A DNA stretch of 13,413 nucleotides from Synergistaceae bacterium UBA5560 (GTDB lineage: Bacteria; Synergistota; Synergistia; Synergistales; Aminiphilaceae): assembly GCA_002425685.1 (NCBI GenBank), contig DIMS01000037.1, positions 55,533-68,945 on the forward strand, in the 5' to 3' direction. The position numbers were made by a program, and so were the translations under genes. This document shows, piece after piece, positions 1 to 8,111 of the stretch. The notes below the pieces were generated by a model that saw only the letters and a program-made list of their open reading frames with translations, ran no database searches and had not been told where the DNA came from. Within the stretch, counting starts at the first letter, position 1; each line of letters opens with the position of its first letter.

Positions 1-36
1 AGAAGGGGGCCGTGTGCATTGCGGCAGAGCGAAAAC

Positions 37-531
37 CTACTCGATCACCGACGCCTTGAGGATCACCACCGGCTCCAGGGGAACGTCCTGAAAAAATCCG
101 ACGCTGCCGGTGTCCACGGTCTTGATGGCATCGACCACGTCTTTCCCCTCCACAACGCGGCCAAAGACGGCATACCCCCATCCCTGGGCGTTCTGTGCCG
201 TATGGTTGAGAAAAGCGTTGTCCTTGACGTTGATGAAGAACTGCGCCGTCGCCGAATGGGGATCCTTTGTCCGGGCCATGGCAACGGTGTAGTCCTCGTT
301 CTTCAAACCGTTGTTCGCCTCGTTCTCGACAGGATCCCTGGTCGGCTTCTGCGTCATGGTTTCGTCGAAGCCGCCTCCCTGAATCATGAATCCGTCGATG
401 ACCCGATGAAAAACGGTGCCATCGTAGAACCCTTCCGTGACATACGCGAGAAAGTTTTCCGCCGTCTTCGGCGCCCTTTCCGCGTCGAGCTCCAGCACGA
501 TGTCTCCCTTACTCGTCTCCAGTCTTATCAT
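37..531 (-). CDS. ppiB: Cyclophilin-type peptidyl-prolyl cis-trans isomerase
   Basis: A 164-residue cyclophilin that catalyses cis-trans isomerisation of Xaa-Pro bonds during protein folding. No signal peptide is visible, so a cytoplasmic location is expected, as for E. coli PpiB, which has the same length. Visible family motifs are FHRVIDGFMIQGG (residues 41-53, with the catalytic Arg of FHRV), NEANNGLKN, MARTKDPHSATAQFFINV (active-site Gln and Phe) and the WGYAVFG segment with the active-site Trp. The start ATG at 531 has a GGAGG ribosome-binding site 8 nt upstream and lies 20 bp after the acetyltransferase stop, so the two genes are probably co-transcribed. The TAG stop is at 37-39; the window ends too soon to show a terminator. 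Family assignment is secure; the symbol rests on similarity to PpiB. Confidence 0.95.
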   Translation of the reverse strand: MIRLETSKGDIVLELDAERAPKTAENFLAYVTEGFYDGTVFHRVIDGFMIQGGGFDETMTQKPTRDPVENEANNGLKNEDYTVAMARTKDPHSATAQFFINVKDNAFLNHTAQNAQGWGYAVFGRVVEGKDVVDAIKTVDTGSVGFFQDVPLEPVVILKASVIE

Positions 532-551
532 CCGTCGATTCCTCCATTATC

Positions 552-1823
552 TCAATATTGCTCGTAGATCCAGGACCGTCGGGGCGGAAACAGCTCGTCG
601 ATCAACGATTCCGTCGGATCGGAAACCCGCCCCACCCGAGAACCTGTGTGAGAGAGCGCGGGGAAAATGTCCGGCCTTGTTTGCTGAAGCTCCCGCCAGG
701 ACCGATGCCCCAGGCAGAGCGACGGAAACAGCTCTCTGTGGACACAGAAATGGGCGGCACAAGGTTTTTCGTCTCCCGGGCGGATCTCCGTAAGCCGTCC
801 TCCGCACCAGATCAGGTCCAGGCTCTCGTCGAAAAAGTCCAGGCGCAACACACCGGAGTAGCCGGAAAAAAGCCCGCGCTCCAGGCGCTTCTCCAGCACC
901 GGTGCCAGATGCGGCAACAACGTGCGATGATCGGGAATGAGAACCTGCCAGGCGTACATGTCCCCCAAGACCGCCCCCGACGCCAGAGCAATCCGCGAAA
1001 GAGGGGCGTCGGGATGCAGATCGAGCCGGATGTAGGGTTTTCCCCGTTCATCCGCGAGACGGCGGCAGTATCCAAGAAGCGAGGCCCCCATTTTCCAGGA
1101 AATCCCCTCGCTGACCTCGCTCACAATGAGGCCGCTGCCGAACCCGAACCGGGGAAGACGAGCATATCCCTTTCGTCCTCCGGCGTCCTCGAAAATCAAA
1201 AACTCCGAGCCGTACTCCGTCTGCTGTCCGTCCGTGAGCAGATACGTCCAGTGCTCCGCACCACGAACGGCGGAGACGACATTGGCTCGGGCAAACGCCT
1301 CGTCCTCTTCAACCAAGAAGGGAATGTCCTCGATGCCGGCAGGGCGAAACGTCACATTTCCCGGCTCTTCCTTCGCCACCGCATGGAGAGGAAGGTCGAT
1401 GTGCGCGCACAAAGGCAGGGCATAGCGGAAACCCAACTTGTCATAAAAACCGGGGATGCCCTGGATGACGACGAGATGGAAACCATTCTCCCGAACCGTC
1501 TCCATGAACGCGGCGTGCAGGCGCCGCATCAGACCCTGCTTGCGGTGCGCCTCGCCGGTACCGACGATTCCCAGTTCGGCCACGTCGAGGACGACATTCT
1601 CCATCCTCCATTTCCACGGAATGAGCGCGCATCCTGCAGCGATTTCGCCGCTGGAATCCTCTTCCGCGAGAAACCACGAACGCCCTTCCATCCGTGGAAA
1701 ATGAAGAGCCAGGGATTCCGCAAAATCCCCCACCTTTTCAGGTTCGAAAACCTGGTTGAAAAAATGGCGAAGTCGGGGTCCATCCTTTCGAAGGTCGGCG
1801 CCCTTGAACGTATATCGATTCAT
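552..1823 (-). CDS. GNAT-family N-acetyltransferase, Eis-like (GNAT plus SCP2-like C-terminus)
   Basis: A 423-residue protein expected to transfer an acetyl group from acetyl-CoA to an amine; the substrate is not predictable. The N-terminal half carries the GNAT fold: VAELGIVGTGEAHRKQGLMRRL contains the acetyl-CoA pyrophosphate-binding loop (R-K-Q-G-L), followed by the helix-strand stretch ending GIPGFYDKLGFRYAL, the usual end of the domain. The length and the C-terminal part (a sterol-carrier-like region with SLCLGHRSWREL near the end, closing in LFPPRRSWIYEQY) match the Eis/enhanced-survival subfamily of two GNAT-like domains plus an SCP2-like tail. I chose ATG 1823 because AGGAG lies 11 nt upstream; an in-frame GTG at 1853 would add 10 residues but has no clear site. 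It is separated from the upstream oxidoreductase by a terminator and shares a transcript with the downstream isomerase. Nothing links it to the TRAP locus. Confidence 0.88.
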   Translation of the reverse strand: MNRYTFKGADLRKDGPRLRHFFNQVFEPEKVGDFAESLALHFPRMEGRSWFLAEEDSSGEIAAGCALIPWKWRMENVVLDVAELGIVGTGEAHRKQGLMRRLHAAFMETVRENGFHLVVIQGIPGFYDKLGFRYALPLCAHIDLPLHAVAKEEPGNVTFRPAGIEDIPFLVEEDEAFARANVVSAVRGAEHWTYLLTDGQQTEYGSEFLIFEDAGGRKGYARLPRFGFGSGLIVSEVSEGISWKMGASLLGYCRRLADERGKPYIRLDLHPDAPLSRIALASGAVLGDMYAWQVLIPDHRTLLPHLAPVLEKRLERGLFSGYSGVLRLDFFDESLDLIWCGGRLTEIRPGDEKPCAAHFCVHRELFPSLCLGHRSWRELQQTRPDIFPALSHTGSRVGRVSDPTESLIDELFPPRRSWIYEQY

Positions 1824-1853
1824 GACAACTGTGCTCCTTTTTCGGTCCTTCAC

Positions 1854-2060
1854 CCGTCATCGACGAGTGTTTTCGGAGGGGATCACGCCTTCCTCGCGAC
1901 CGAAACGGCGGCACTGCAACGATTTTTCGATTCCATCACGCAGAGGCCGCTTCGACCGCGCCTCCGCAAACACGCCTCACGTCCCCCTGAGAGCTGAACA
2001 TCCACACACACCCTTTCCATGAAGTAATCCCGCCAGTGGCGAAATCCAGGCAATCATATC
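1854..2060. other. Non-coding stretch upstream of the acetyltransferase gene
   Basis: About 200 bases between the oxidoreductase terminator and the acetyltransferase gene. I see no convincing gene on either strand. By position it should hold the minus-strand promoter for the acetyltransferase/isomerase pair, but no strong -35/-10 pair stands out. Confidence 0.5.
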
Positions 2061-2097
2061 ACAAAAGAAAATCCCTCCCGGACCTTTCGGGAGGGAT
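2061..2097 (-). terminator. Rho-independent terminator after the flavin oxidoreductase gene
   Basis: Read on the minus strand, a perfect 10-bp GC-rich stem (ATCCCTCCCG / CGGGAGGGAT, positions 2097-2088 and 2080-2071) closes a 7-nt loop and is followed directly by TTTTCTTTTG. It lies about 80 nt past the oxidoreductase stop and marks the 3' end of the TRAP locus transcript. This is the best-formed terminator in the window. Confidence 0.9.
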
Positions 2098-2178
2098 ACG
2101 CACCGGACTTCCTTCTCGGAATTTCCTTTCCGATTTGTCCCGCTGCGGACATTTTTAGAGAAGCTTGTTCAGAGCTTC

Positions 2179-4239
2179 CTATAGCTTGTTCCCCACCGAG
2201 AATCCTTCGTAAACTGCATAAAGAATATTCCTCGGCGAGGAACAATCCCCGATCCGGTAAACTTCAGGGAAGATGTCTTCACATCTGGGAGAAATCGTCC
2301 TGTCCGGTTCCATGCCCTGGGCAAAAAGGATGAAATCGTAGGTCTCGTCAAGAATTTCTCCGCTCCCGTTTTCGTAACGGACAGCTTCCGGCGAGATTTC
2401 GACCAGCCTGATCCTGTCTTTTATCCCGACTTTTAACTTGAACAGGCTGGACAGGGTCTCGTACCGGTTGATGGGGTCCATGTCTGCGCCCAAGCTGTCC
2501 TTTTCCCTGCGGGTCACCACGGTTGTTCTGAACCCTTTCTGGGCAAGATAACATGCCGTTTCACACCCGATAAGACCACCACCAACCACAAGGACTTTCT
2601 CCGTCCCTTCCGGGATGGAGGCGGTCCCCTCAAGGAGTTCGACCGCCTGAGCGAAGAAATCTCTGCTCCCCGGGTTTTTTATCGTCGGGAGCCGTTTCGA
2701 ATCGGGCAACGCACCGGTAGCAACCACAAGGGCATCGAAGCCTCCCCCCGAAAGAGCCATCTCCGTTATTTCAATCCCGACGCGGATCTCTACGTTCAAT
2801 TTGGCAAGTTCACCCTGGAGCCACTCGCTCAACCACCGAATCTTGCTTTTCTCCTCTAAAATGCCGGCGGCAGCCAATCTCCCGCCCAGAGCCGGTTTTT
2901 TCTCGATCAGCGTGACCGTGTGGCCGCGCAAGGCGGCCACACGGGCGGCTTCCATTCCCGCCGGTCCACCGCCAACGACGAGGATTTTCTTGAGGGAAGG
3001 AGCCTTTCCGGCGATTTCCGGTTCGACAAGGCGATATTCCCTGCCGGCCATCGCGTTGACGGCACACCTGAGTTTCCATCCATAGCCGCTCCGATACTGA
3101 ACACAACTGTTGCACCCAATGCACTTGCGAACAACTTCCTTCGTTCTCGCTTTCGACACCCAGTCGGGATCGGCAATCAACCCCCTGCCCAGGGCGACGA
3201 AATCGGCATCACCCCGTGAGAGGATTTCCTCCGCAACTCCATGGTCCCGAATCACCCCGACGGCAACCGTCTTCACGCCGCAGGTTCGGCGGATCTCCCC
3301 GGCAAGGTAGCTTTTCCAGCCTTGGCCCATTCCCATTCCTTCCACCTGAGCCCGCCGCGCGAAGGTGTGAGGCAAACGGTGCGTCCCGGCCGTAACGTGG
3401 AAGCAATCGATCCCGGCTCCCTTGAGGAGATTGACGACCTCGATGGTTTCCGAGAGGCCTCTTCCGGAAAGGTTGCGTTCCTCCATCCGTTCCGATTTCA
3501 GTACGGCGAAGTCTTCCGGAAGCTCGCGTTCGGGGGAGACGAATTCATCCCCGCTTATCCGAAAGATGATGGGAAAGCAGGGCAACCTTTTCCGAATCCC
3601 CTGCACGATTTCCAAGGCGAGGCGGGCCCTGTTTTCCGTCGAACCGCCGTATTCGTCCTTCCTTTGGTTCGTCCACGGAGAGAGGAACTCCGCGAGAAGA
3701 TAGCCGTGGGCACCATGGATTTCGACCGCATCGAAGCCCGCCAGGGCGGCTCTCTCAGCGGCATCGACAAAGTTGTTCCGGATCCTGTGAATTTCTTCCC
3801 GCGTTGCCTCTCTCGCCTCGATCATGAGCTTACCGTAAAGGAACGGAGAGGGAGCGACGGGTTTCAAAGCCTCCCGGCTGCGGTCTCCGTAGAGGCCGCC
3901 ACTGTGGTTCAGCTGTAGGGCTGTGGAGGCTCCGGCTTCGTGGAGGATTTCGGCCAGTTCGTGGAGTTTCGGAACGAAGCGGTCATTGTCGATCCTCATC
4001 TGCGTATGACCGGTTTTCCCTCTGGGAAAATCGACATTCACGCATTCGAGGATCAGCAGCCCCGTACCCCCTTTGGCTCTTCTCTCGTAGAAGGAGATCA
4101 ACTCAGGAGAAACTTCGCCTTCCGCAGTGGCGAAGTTGGTCGAGACCGGAGCCATGAGGACACGATTCTTCACCCGGAGAGAGCCGATTTCTCCGGGGGC
4201 CAGGAGATTTGGGAAACCGCAGCCGGTACTGCTCGTCAT
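2179..4239 (-). CDS. Old-yellow-enzyme-type NADH:flavin oxidoreductase with Fe-S cluster (2,4-dienoyl-CoA reductase-like)
   Basis: A 686-residue three-part enzyme of the FadH/trimethylamine-dehydrogenase type: FMN barrel, 4Fe-4S site, and FAD/NAD(P) domain. It probably reduces an activated C=C bond using NAD(P)H; the substrate is unknown. The barrel spans about residues 8-370, starting FPNLLAPGEIGSLRVKNR, with HGAHGY (175-180; H175, H178 and Y180 are the usual active-site residues) and NQRKDEYGGS (191-200). Cluster cysteines are C373, C376, C379 and C392 (CX2CX2CX12C). FAD-binding GGGPAG is near 423-428 and a second dinucleotide motif, GGGLIG, near 553-558; the end IGDCSSPRNILYAVYEGF is the typical FAD-site closing motif. 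An unusual stretch of about 27 residues (roughly 234-260) separates GDEFV from GLSETIEVVNLL, which are normally near neighbours. Start ATG 4239 fits the family N-terminus, though the GGAAGG site is rather far upstream (about 14 nt). It is last in the TRAP locus and ends before a terminator. Confidence 0.93.
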   Translation of the reverse strand: MTSSTGCGFPNLLAPGEIGSLRVKNRVLMAPVSTNFATAEGEVSPELISFYERRAKGGTGLLILECVNVDFPRGKTGHTQMRIDNDRFVPKLHELAEILHEAGASTALQLNHSGGLYGDRSREALKPVAPSPFLYGKLMIEAREATREEIHRIRNNFVDAAERAALAGFDAVEIHGAHGYLLAEFLSPWTNQRKDEYGGSTENRARLALEIVQGIRKRLPCFPIIFRISGDEFVSPERELPEDFAVLKSERMEERNLSGRGLSETIEVVNLLKGAGIDCFHVTAGTHRLPHTFARRAQVEGMGMGQGWKSYLAGEIRRTCGVKTVAVGVIRDHGVAEEILSRGDADFVALGRGLIADPDWVSKARTKEVVRKCIGCNSCVQYRSGYGWKLRCAVNAMAGREYRLVEPEIAGKAPSLKKILVVGGGPAGMEAARVAALRGHTVTLIEKKPALGGRLAAAGILEEKSKIRWLSEWLQGELAKLNVEIRVGIEITEMALSGGGFDALVVATGALPDSKRLPTIKNPGSRDFFAQAVELLEGTASIPEGTEKVLVVGGGLIGCETACYLAQKGFRTTVVTRREKDSLGADMDPINRYETLSSLFKLKVGIKDRIRLVEISPEAVRYENGSGEILDETYDFILFAQGMEPDRTISPRCEDIFPEVYRIGDCSSPRNILYAVYEGFSVGNKL

Positions 4240-4259
4240 CGATATACACCCAACCTTCC
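4223..4259 (-). repeat. 37-bp repeat, copy A, spanning the oxidoreductase start codon
   Basis: On the minus strand this begins GGAAGGTTGGGTG, passes through ATATCGATGAC containing the start codon, and ends CAGTACCGG. It matches the block at 8075-8111, which spans the start of permease 2, at 34 of 37 positions by eye. In the copy at 8075-8111 the upstream half also encodes the last residues of PrpF (EGWVHIDD). Here the same frame reads EGWVYIDD but continues without a stop, and is closed by a stop two codons upstream. Both proteins therefore begin with similar residues (MTSSTG and MTNSTG) despite being unrelated. Confidence 0.85.
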
Positions 4260-4373
4260 TCTCATCAGCCAGGTCATTCCAGGCGTTCTAGTACGAGCGT
4301 CGGAGCAATCCCGACAGGAAAACCTCCTGGCTTCTTTCGCCATACACCAGATGTGACACTCTCTCCGAGAAGA

Positions 4374-4396
4374 TGGCCGGGCACCTTGCCCGGCCA
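4374..4396 (-). terminator. Intergenic hairpin between TAXI receptor 2 and the oxidoreductase
   Basis: A perfect 10-bp GC-rich inverted repeat (TGGCCGGGCA / TGCCCGGCCA) with a 3-nt loop, about 43 nt downstream of the receptor stop. No T-run follows on the minus strand, so it may protect the receptor mRNA end or attenuate read-through rather than fully terminate. A comparable hairpin sits after receptor 1. The rest of the 199-bp gap shows no gene. Confidence 0.6.
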
Positions 4397-4438
4397 CCAA
4401 GAGTACGCTTTACCCTCGATAAACCTCCAAGACAGGAA

Positions 4439-5404
4439 CTATTTCTGTTTCCAGACACCCTTGCTCTCGTAGTAGCGGATGGCACCGGGATGAACCGGGA
4501 CAGACGCTCCCATAGTCGCTGTCTGGAGAGCCTGCTCTTTGCAGGAAGAGTGTGCGTTCACCCAATCGTCCCGGTGCTCGAAAATGGCCGAAACGATCTT
4601 GAAGGCCACGTCTTCAGGCAGATCAGCCCGGCAAAGAAGATGATTCACGGCCCCCACTGAAGGCAGGGTGTCCTGGTTGCCATAGACCCCGGCCGGGATT
4701 TCCGTCGCAATGTAGTACTTGTACTGGCTGGTCATGTTGTTGATGACGCTGCTCTCGATACCGATGAGTTTCGCTTTGTCGGATGTCGTCGTAACTTCGA
4801 CGATAGAGGGGACACCGATACCCGCCTGGTAGATGAAGCCGTCGCACCTTCCGTCGGCAAGGGCATCGACGGAATCCATGAGGTTGATCCTTTGACGCTT
4901 GATGTCCTTGTCAGGATCTAGCCCTGCGGCTTTCAGGATATCGACGGCAATGACCTCCGTTGCACTGCCTGGTTCGGCCGTTGAAATACGTTTGCCCCGC
5001 ATGTCACCGATCGAGTTGATGCCGGAATCCTTGCGCACCACAATATGGGCACGACCAGTGTTGATCGCGGTCAAAACATTAAGATCGAAGGGCTTGAATC
5101 CGTTCAGACCCTCTTTGGCGTAGTAGCTCAAAATGGCGGTAGACATTCCCAGTTCGATATTCTTGGACTCAAGAAGCCTCAGGTTGTCCACAGATCCCCC
5201 GGTAACCTCGACATTGATCTTCAACGAGGGGTCAAACTTGTTGATCGTCTGCGCAAAGGCCGTCCCCACGATGTAGTAGGTTCCTCCCACGTTGACGGTG
5301 CCGAGCCGAAGCTGCGTCGGGGCCGCACAAGCCTGCTGAACAGTGACGCCCAGGAGTATCGCGAGTCCTGCCAATAAAGCGATTGTCACGCTCTTTGTTT
5401 TCAT
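4439..5404 (-). CDS. TAXI-family TRAP transporter solute-binding protein (receptor 2)
   Basis: A 321-residue extracytoplasmic receptor for a tripartite TRAP transporter, expected to deliver its ligand to the fused permease encoded at 6205-8091. It has a secretion signal (MKTKSV, hydrophobic core LLAGLAILLGV, then AcaA-type cleavage region before PTQLRLG). The mature part has TAXI features: LGTVNVGGTYYIVG near the N-terminus, VTGGSVDNLRLL, a MRGKRISTAEPGSATEVIAVDILKAAGL segment, and the C-terminal VPVHPGAIRYYESKGVW. The start ATG 5404 has GGAGGGG a few nt upstream. The frame stays open upstream to a GTG at 5554, but those extra residues are the C-terminus of a broken MmgE/PrpD gene and would bury the signal peptide. 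Its place after the permease and the relic is the reverse of cluster 1, where the receptor comes first. Confidence 0.93.
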   Translation of the reverse strand: MKTKSVTIALLAGLAILLGVTVQQACAAPTQLRLGTVNVGGTYYIVGTAFAQTINKFDPSLKINVEVTGGSVDNLRLLESKNIELGMSTAILSYYAKEGLNGFKPFDLNVLTAINTGRAHIVVRKDSGINSIGDMRGKRISTAEPGSATEVIAVDILKAAGLDPDKDIKRQRINLMDSVDALADGRCDGFIYQAGIGVPSIVEVTTTSDKAKLIGIESSVINNMTSQYKYYIATEIPAGVYGNQDTLPSVGAVNHLLCRADLPEDVAFKIVSAIFEHRDDWVNAHSSCKEQALQTATMGASVPVHPGAIRYYESKGVWKQK

Positions 5405-6218
5405 TTCTTTCCCCTCCCACCACGAGATTGTTTTTGAAACAAGAGTTCCTGGTATTTCCTGTTTCTCGAGATCAGCGAGCCTCTCACAGACTTTCCCGGC
5501 CAAAAGCGGGCTCGGGTTCCTGGTAACCAGGGTCATAAACTTTTCTTGCAGCACGTTTTCCGGCAGCGGATTTACGTGTTCTCCAAGGGCGTCATGCCCT
5601 CTCCCTACAAAGGCTTCACCCTCCTTTGTCTTGAGTTCGATTTGAGCAGCACCCCAATACCCTTTGTCCTTCTCCAGCTCCTTGTTGAAAACTTCTTCTT
5701 CGGCAATGACGATCTTTTGGGCCGGGTCTTTGATTTCTTCATTGCCTAAGCCGTCTTTTGAGGAGTTGCATCGTGACGGTACCCTATTTCAAGCGAAGAC
5801 CACCGCTCCCAAATCCCCGTCGCATCGGCCTCCCTGTCGAGGCAGGCCTTTGGGTTGATCACCTTGCCGATAGAACCGTAAACCCCATATCCCCTCGTGA
5901 TCATCTGGATGAACTTCTTCCCGGGGATGTCGGGCGTGTTCGAAAAAGCTACTGTCATCGCACGCCTATGTCCGTCGTGAGAATCGAGCAGCCTTGCCAC
6001 GGAGCCGATCCACAGGGGCAGGGCACCGAGGCCGGCACTTTTCCCGAATACTCCCGAAAATACCCCATGCATATGCTTCCCTTCCGGGGGTGTCTTTCCG
6101 CCCAGGAACACGCCCGACCATGCCATGGGAACACCGGAATGGCCTTCTGCCTAGCCTCGCTCGGGATAGCCTCGCAGGCAATGCCCCGGAGCATCATTGC
6201 CAAATCAATGACAGGCAT
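5405..6218 (-). pseudogene. MmgE/PrpD-family protein, pseudogene (copy 2: frameshifts plus internal deletion)
   Basis: Remains of an MmgE/PrpD enzyme (2-methylcitrate dehydratase/related (de)hydratases and epimerases, normally about 450 residues). Pieces in family order lie in different minus-strand frames. First is MPVIDLAMMLRGIACEAIPSEARQKA from ATG 6218. Next, down to about 5815, comes FLGGKTPPEGK, then ARLLDSHDGHRRAM (the family's AHxLexDDGHR motif), then GYGVYGSIGKVINPKACLDREADATGI. A short FGSGGLRLK follows in another frame. After a gap come VPSRCNSSKDGLGNEEIKD (the conserved YPSCR...SSxD region) and a clean C-terminal domain, GYWGAAQIELKTKEGEAF to NPLPENVLQEKF. At least two frameshifts and loss of roughly 130 central residues are needed. 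The start overlaps the end of permease 2, and the C-terminal frame has no stop before it enters the TAXI receptor gene. Identification is from family motifs; the size of the loss is estimated. Confidence 0.82.
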
Positions 6219-8091
6219 CTGGGACCATCGTCTTCTTTGTAATGTAGGAGACTGTAAGAAAGATCACGACTCCTGTAAGGTCTGTGTAAATACCCGGTTT
6301 CAGAAGGCAAAGGGCTCCGAGGATAAGCACGACACGGTAGACCTTGTTCACCTTCGTCAGGAGGAAACCTTGGGTAGCCCCGGCGAGACAGACTGCACCC
6401 ACAACGGCGGTTGTCGCAGCCCAAAGGATTTCGAGCAGGTTCCCATTTGAAAGGAGCAGAGGGTTGTAAATGAACATGAAGGGCATCAGAAATGCCGGCA
6501 GTGCGAAAATAAAAGCCGTGTACCCTGTCTTCGTAGGGTCGGCATTCGCGATTCCAGCACCGGCGTAAGCCGCGATCGCAACGGGCGGGGTTACGGGCGC
6601 GATAACTGCGAAGTAGAAAACGAACAGATGGCAGGCGATCAGCTCGAACCCCATGTTCAGGAGGGCGGGAACAGCCATTGTCGCGGTGATGACATAGGCA
6701 GCGGAGGTCGGCAGCCCCATTCCGAGTATGAGCACCGCGATCGCGACGAAGGTCAGGGCAATGATCGGATACCCCCCCGAGAGGGAGAGGACGAGGGAAA
6801 CGAACTTCGAACCGAGGCCCGTCAAAGTGATGCTACCGATGATGAGACCAGCACAGGCAAGTCCCATGGCGACACTGGAGAGGTTCAGGGAACCTCCGAT
6901 AAGGGCGGCGCTGAGTTTCTGGAACATGGTCGGCAGAGCCTTTCTTTCGTTCAAGAGGATCAGAAGGGCGGCTGTGGCGATGCCGTAGAAGGCGGAGTAC
7001 ATCGGGGAAAACTTGCCGATTATCAGGACGAAAACAACGACTATGGGCAGAAGGAGATACAGCCCCTTCATCATCTCCGACGTCGAGGGGATGATCGCCG
7101 GATCAACGGCCGGGACGTTGTCTCTCTTGACGTAAAGCGTGACCCCGGCAAGAACGCCGATGAAGTAAACCAGAGCCGGGATAATCGCCCGGATGACGAT
7201 TGTCGCATAGGGAACGCCGGTAATGTCCGACATGACAAAAGCCCCTGCACCCATTACAGGAGGCATGAGCTGACCTCCGGTGGAAGCAGCCGCTTCAACC
7301 GCCCCTGCCACGTAGGGAGCAATGCCGATCCCCTTCATCAGGGGGATGGTGAACGTACCCGTGGTGATGACATTGACCACGGCGCTTCCGTTGACCATCC
7401 CGAAAAGACAGCTCGCGATGACGGCGGCTAGAGCCGGCCCGCCTTGGAGCTTGCCCGTAAGCTTCAAGGCGATGTTGATGAAAGCATCGCTTGCACCACA
7501 ACTCTCCAGAAAGCCTCCCAGAATGGTGAACAAGGCGATGTAGGTTGCAGACATCTGAAGCATGGAACCGAAAATTCCGTTGGAAGAGATGAAGAGATGT
7601 CCGAGGATCCGGGAGAAACTGTAGCCGTAGTGCCCAAGCTCTCCCGGCAGGTGCTGACCGAAGAGCACATACGCCAAGAAGGTCACCGTGACCGCGGCCA
7701 TTCCAAATCCAACCGTCCGCATGGCTGCGTCGATCAATACGAGAATCAGGAGAACTCCGACCAGGATATCGACGGGGGTCGGGGCGACCGCCCTCATCAC
7801 CAGATCATCGAAAAACACGCCGTAATAGACACAAGCACCGACTCCGACAAAGCTCTTCAGGGCTTTGACAAAAAATTCCAGCCCAGTAGTGTTTTCGTTG
7901 GCTTTCAAGTAGACAATCGGAAACAAGAGTCCAAGGTGCATGGATCTCAGGCAATGGGAGGGAATGACATACCAAATGTTTATGAGATGAATGACCGAAA
8001 GAACAACGCAGGCACCAATCAGAATCTTTGTATAAACCCTAGCCAACGTGAAATATCTCTCAGATGAATCAAGGCCGGTACTGTTAGTCAT
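6205..8091 (-). CDS. Fused TRAP transporter permease, 4TM/12TM type (permease 2)
   Basis: A 628-residue inner-membrane protein fusing the small (about 4 TM) and large (12 TM) TRAP subunits, as usual for TAXI systems. It drives ion-coupled import of the ligand held by a periplasmic receptor, probably the one at 4439-5404. The N-terminal part has hydrophobic segments such as ILIGACVVLSVIHLINIW and ILVGVLLILVLIDAAMRTVGFGM. The large part shows family landmarks: FTILGGFLESCGASDAF, GSAVVNVITTGTFTIPLMKGIG, VEAAASTGGQLMPPVMGAGAFVM, LGMGLPTSAAYVITATMAVPALLNMG and APVTPPVAIAAYAGAGIANADPTKTG. ATG 8091 is preferred over an upstream frame to 8199 because it matches the family start and sits in an ATGACTAA overlap with the PrpF relic stop. 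The upstream frame is only an antiregister reading of that relic. The 3' end overlaps the MmgE/PrpD copy 2 start. No frame damage is visible. Confidence 0.94.
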   Translation of the reverse strand: MTNSTGLDSSERYFTLARVYTKILIGACVVLSVIHLINIWYVIPSHCLRSMHLGLLFPIVYLKANENTTGLEFFVKALKSFVGVGACVYYGVFFDDLVMRAVAPTPVDILVGVLLILVLIDAAMRTVGFGMAAVTVTFLAYVLFGQHLPGELGHYGYSFSRILGHLFISSNGIFGSMLQMSATYIALFTILGGFLESCGASDAFINIALKLTGKLQGGPALAAVIASCLFGMVNGSAVVNVITTGTFTIPLMKGIGIAPYVAGAVEAAASTGGQLMPPVMGAGAFVMSDITGVPYATIVIRAIIPALVYFIGVLAGVTLYVKRDNVPAVDPAIIPSTSEMMKGLYLLLPIVVVFVLIIGKFSPMYSAFYGIATAALLILLNERKALPTMFQKLSAALIGGSLNLSSVAMGLACAGLIIGSITLTGLGSKFVSLVLSLSGGYPIIALTFVAIAVLILGMGLPTSAAYVITATMAVPALLNMGFELIACHLFVFYFAVIAPVTPPVAIAAYAGAGIANADPTKTGYTAFIFALPAFLMPFMFIYNPLLLSNGNLLEILWAATTAVVGAVCLAGATQGFLLTKVNKVYRVVLILGALCLLKPGIYTDLTGVVIFLTVSYITKKTMVPDACH

Positions 8092-8111
8092 CGATATGCA
8101 CCCAACCTTCC
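8075..8111 (-). repeat. 37-bp repeat, copy B, spanning the permease 2 start codon and PrpF relic end
   Basis: Partner of the block at 4223-4259 (34 of 37 matching by eye; differences are one base upstream and two just inside the start). Here the block carries the last codons of the PrpF relic (EGWVHIDD and TAA) overlapping permease 2's ATG. That makes this the copy with an evident natural origin as a gene-gene junction. Confidence 0.85.

Noticed and set aside
558..1997. Long plus-strand open frame of 479 codons
   Set aside because: It lies antisense to the acetyltransferase gene; its composition is low-complexity mirror reading and no family is recognisable.
3241..3918. Plus-strand open frame of 225 codons
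   Set aside because: It is antisense to the barrel domain of the flavin oxidoreductase and has no recognisable content.
4439..5554. Longer receptor 2 start at GTG 5554
   Set aside because: The added residues are the MmgE/PrpD C-terminus; the ATG at 5404 has a strong ribosome-binding site and places the signal peptide at the N-terminus.
6628..8067. Two long plus-strand frames (6628-7431 and 7444-8067) rich in Asp, Gly and Arg
   Set aside because: They are antisense to permease 2; hydrophobic codons read backwards give this charged composition. No domain or ribosome-binding site supports them.
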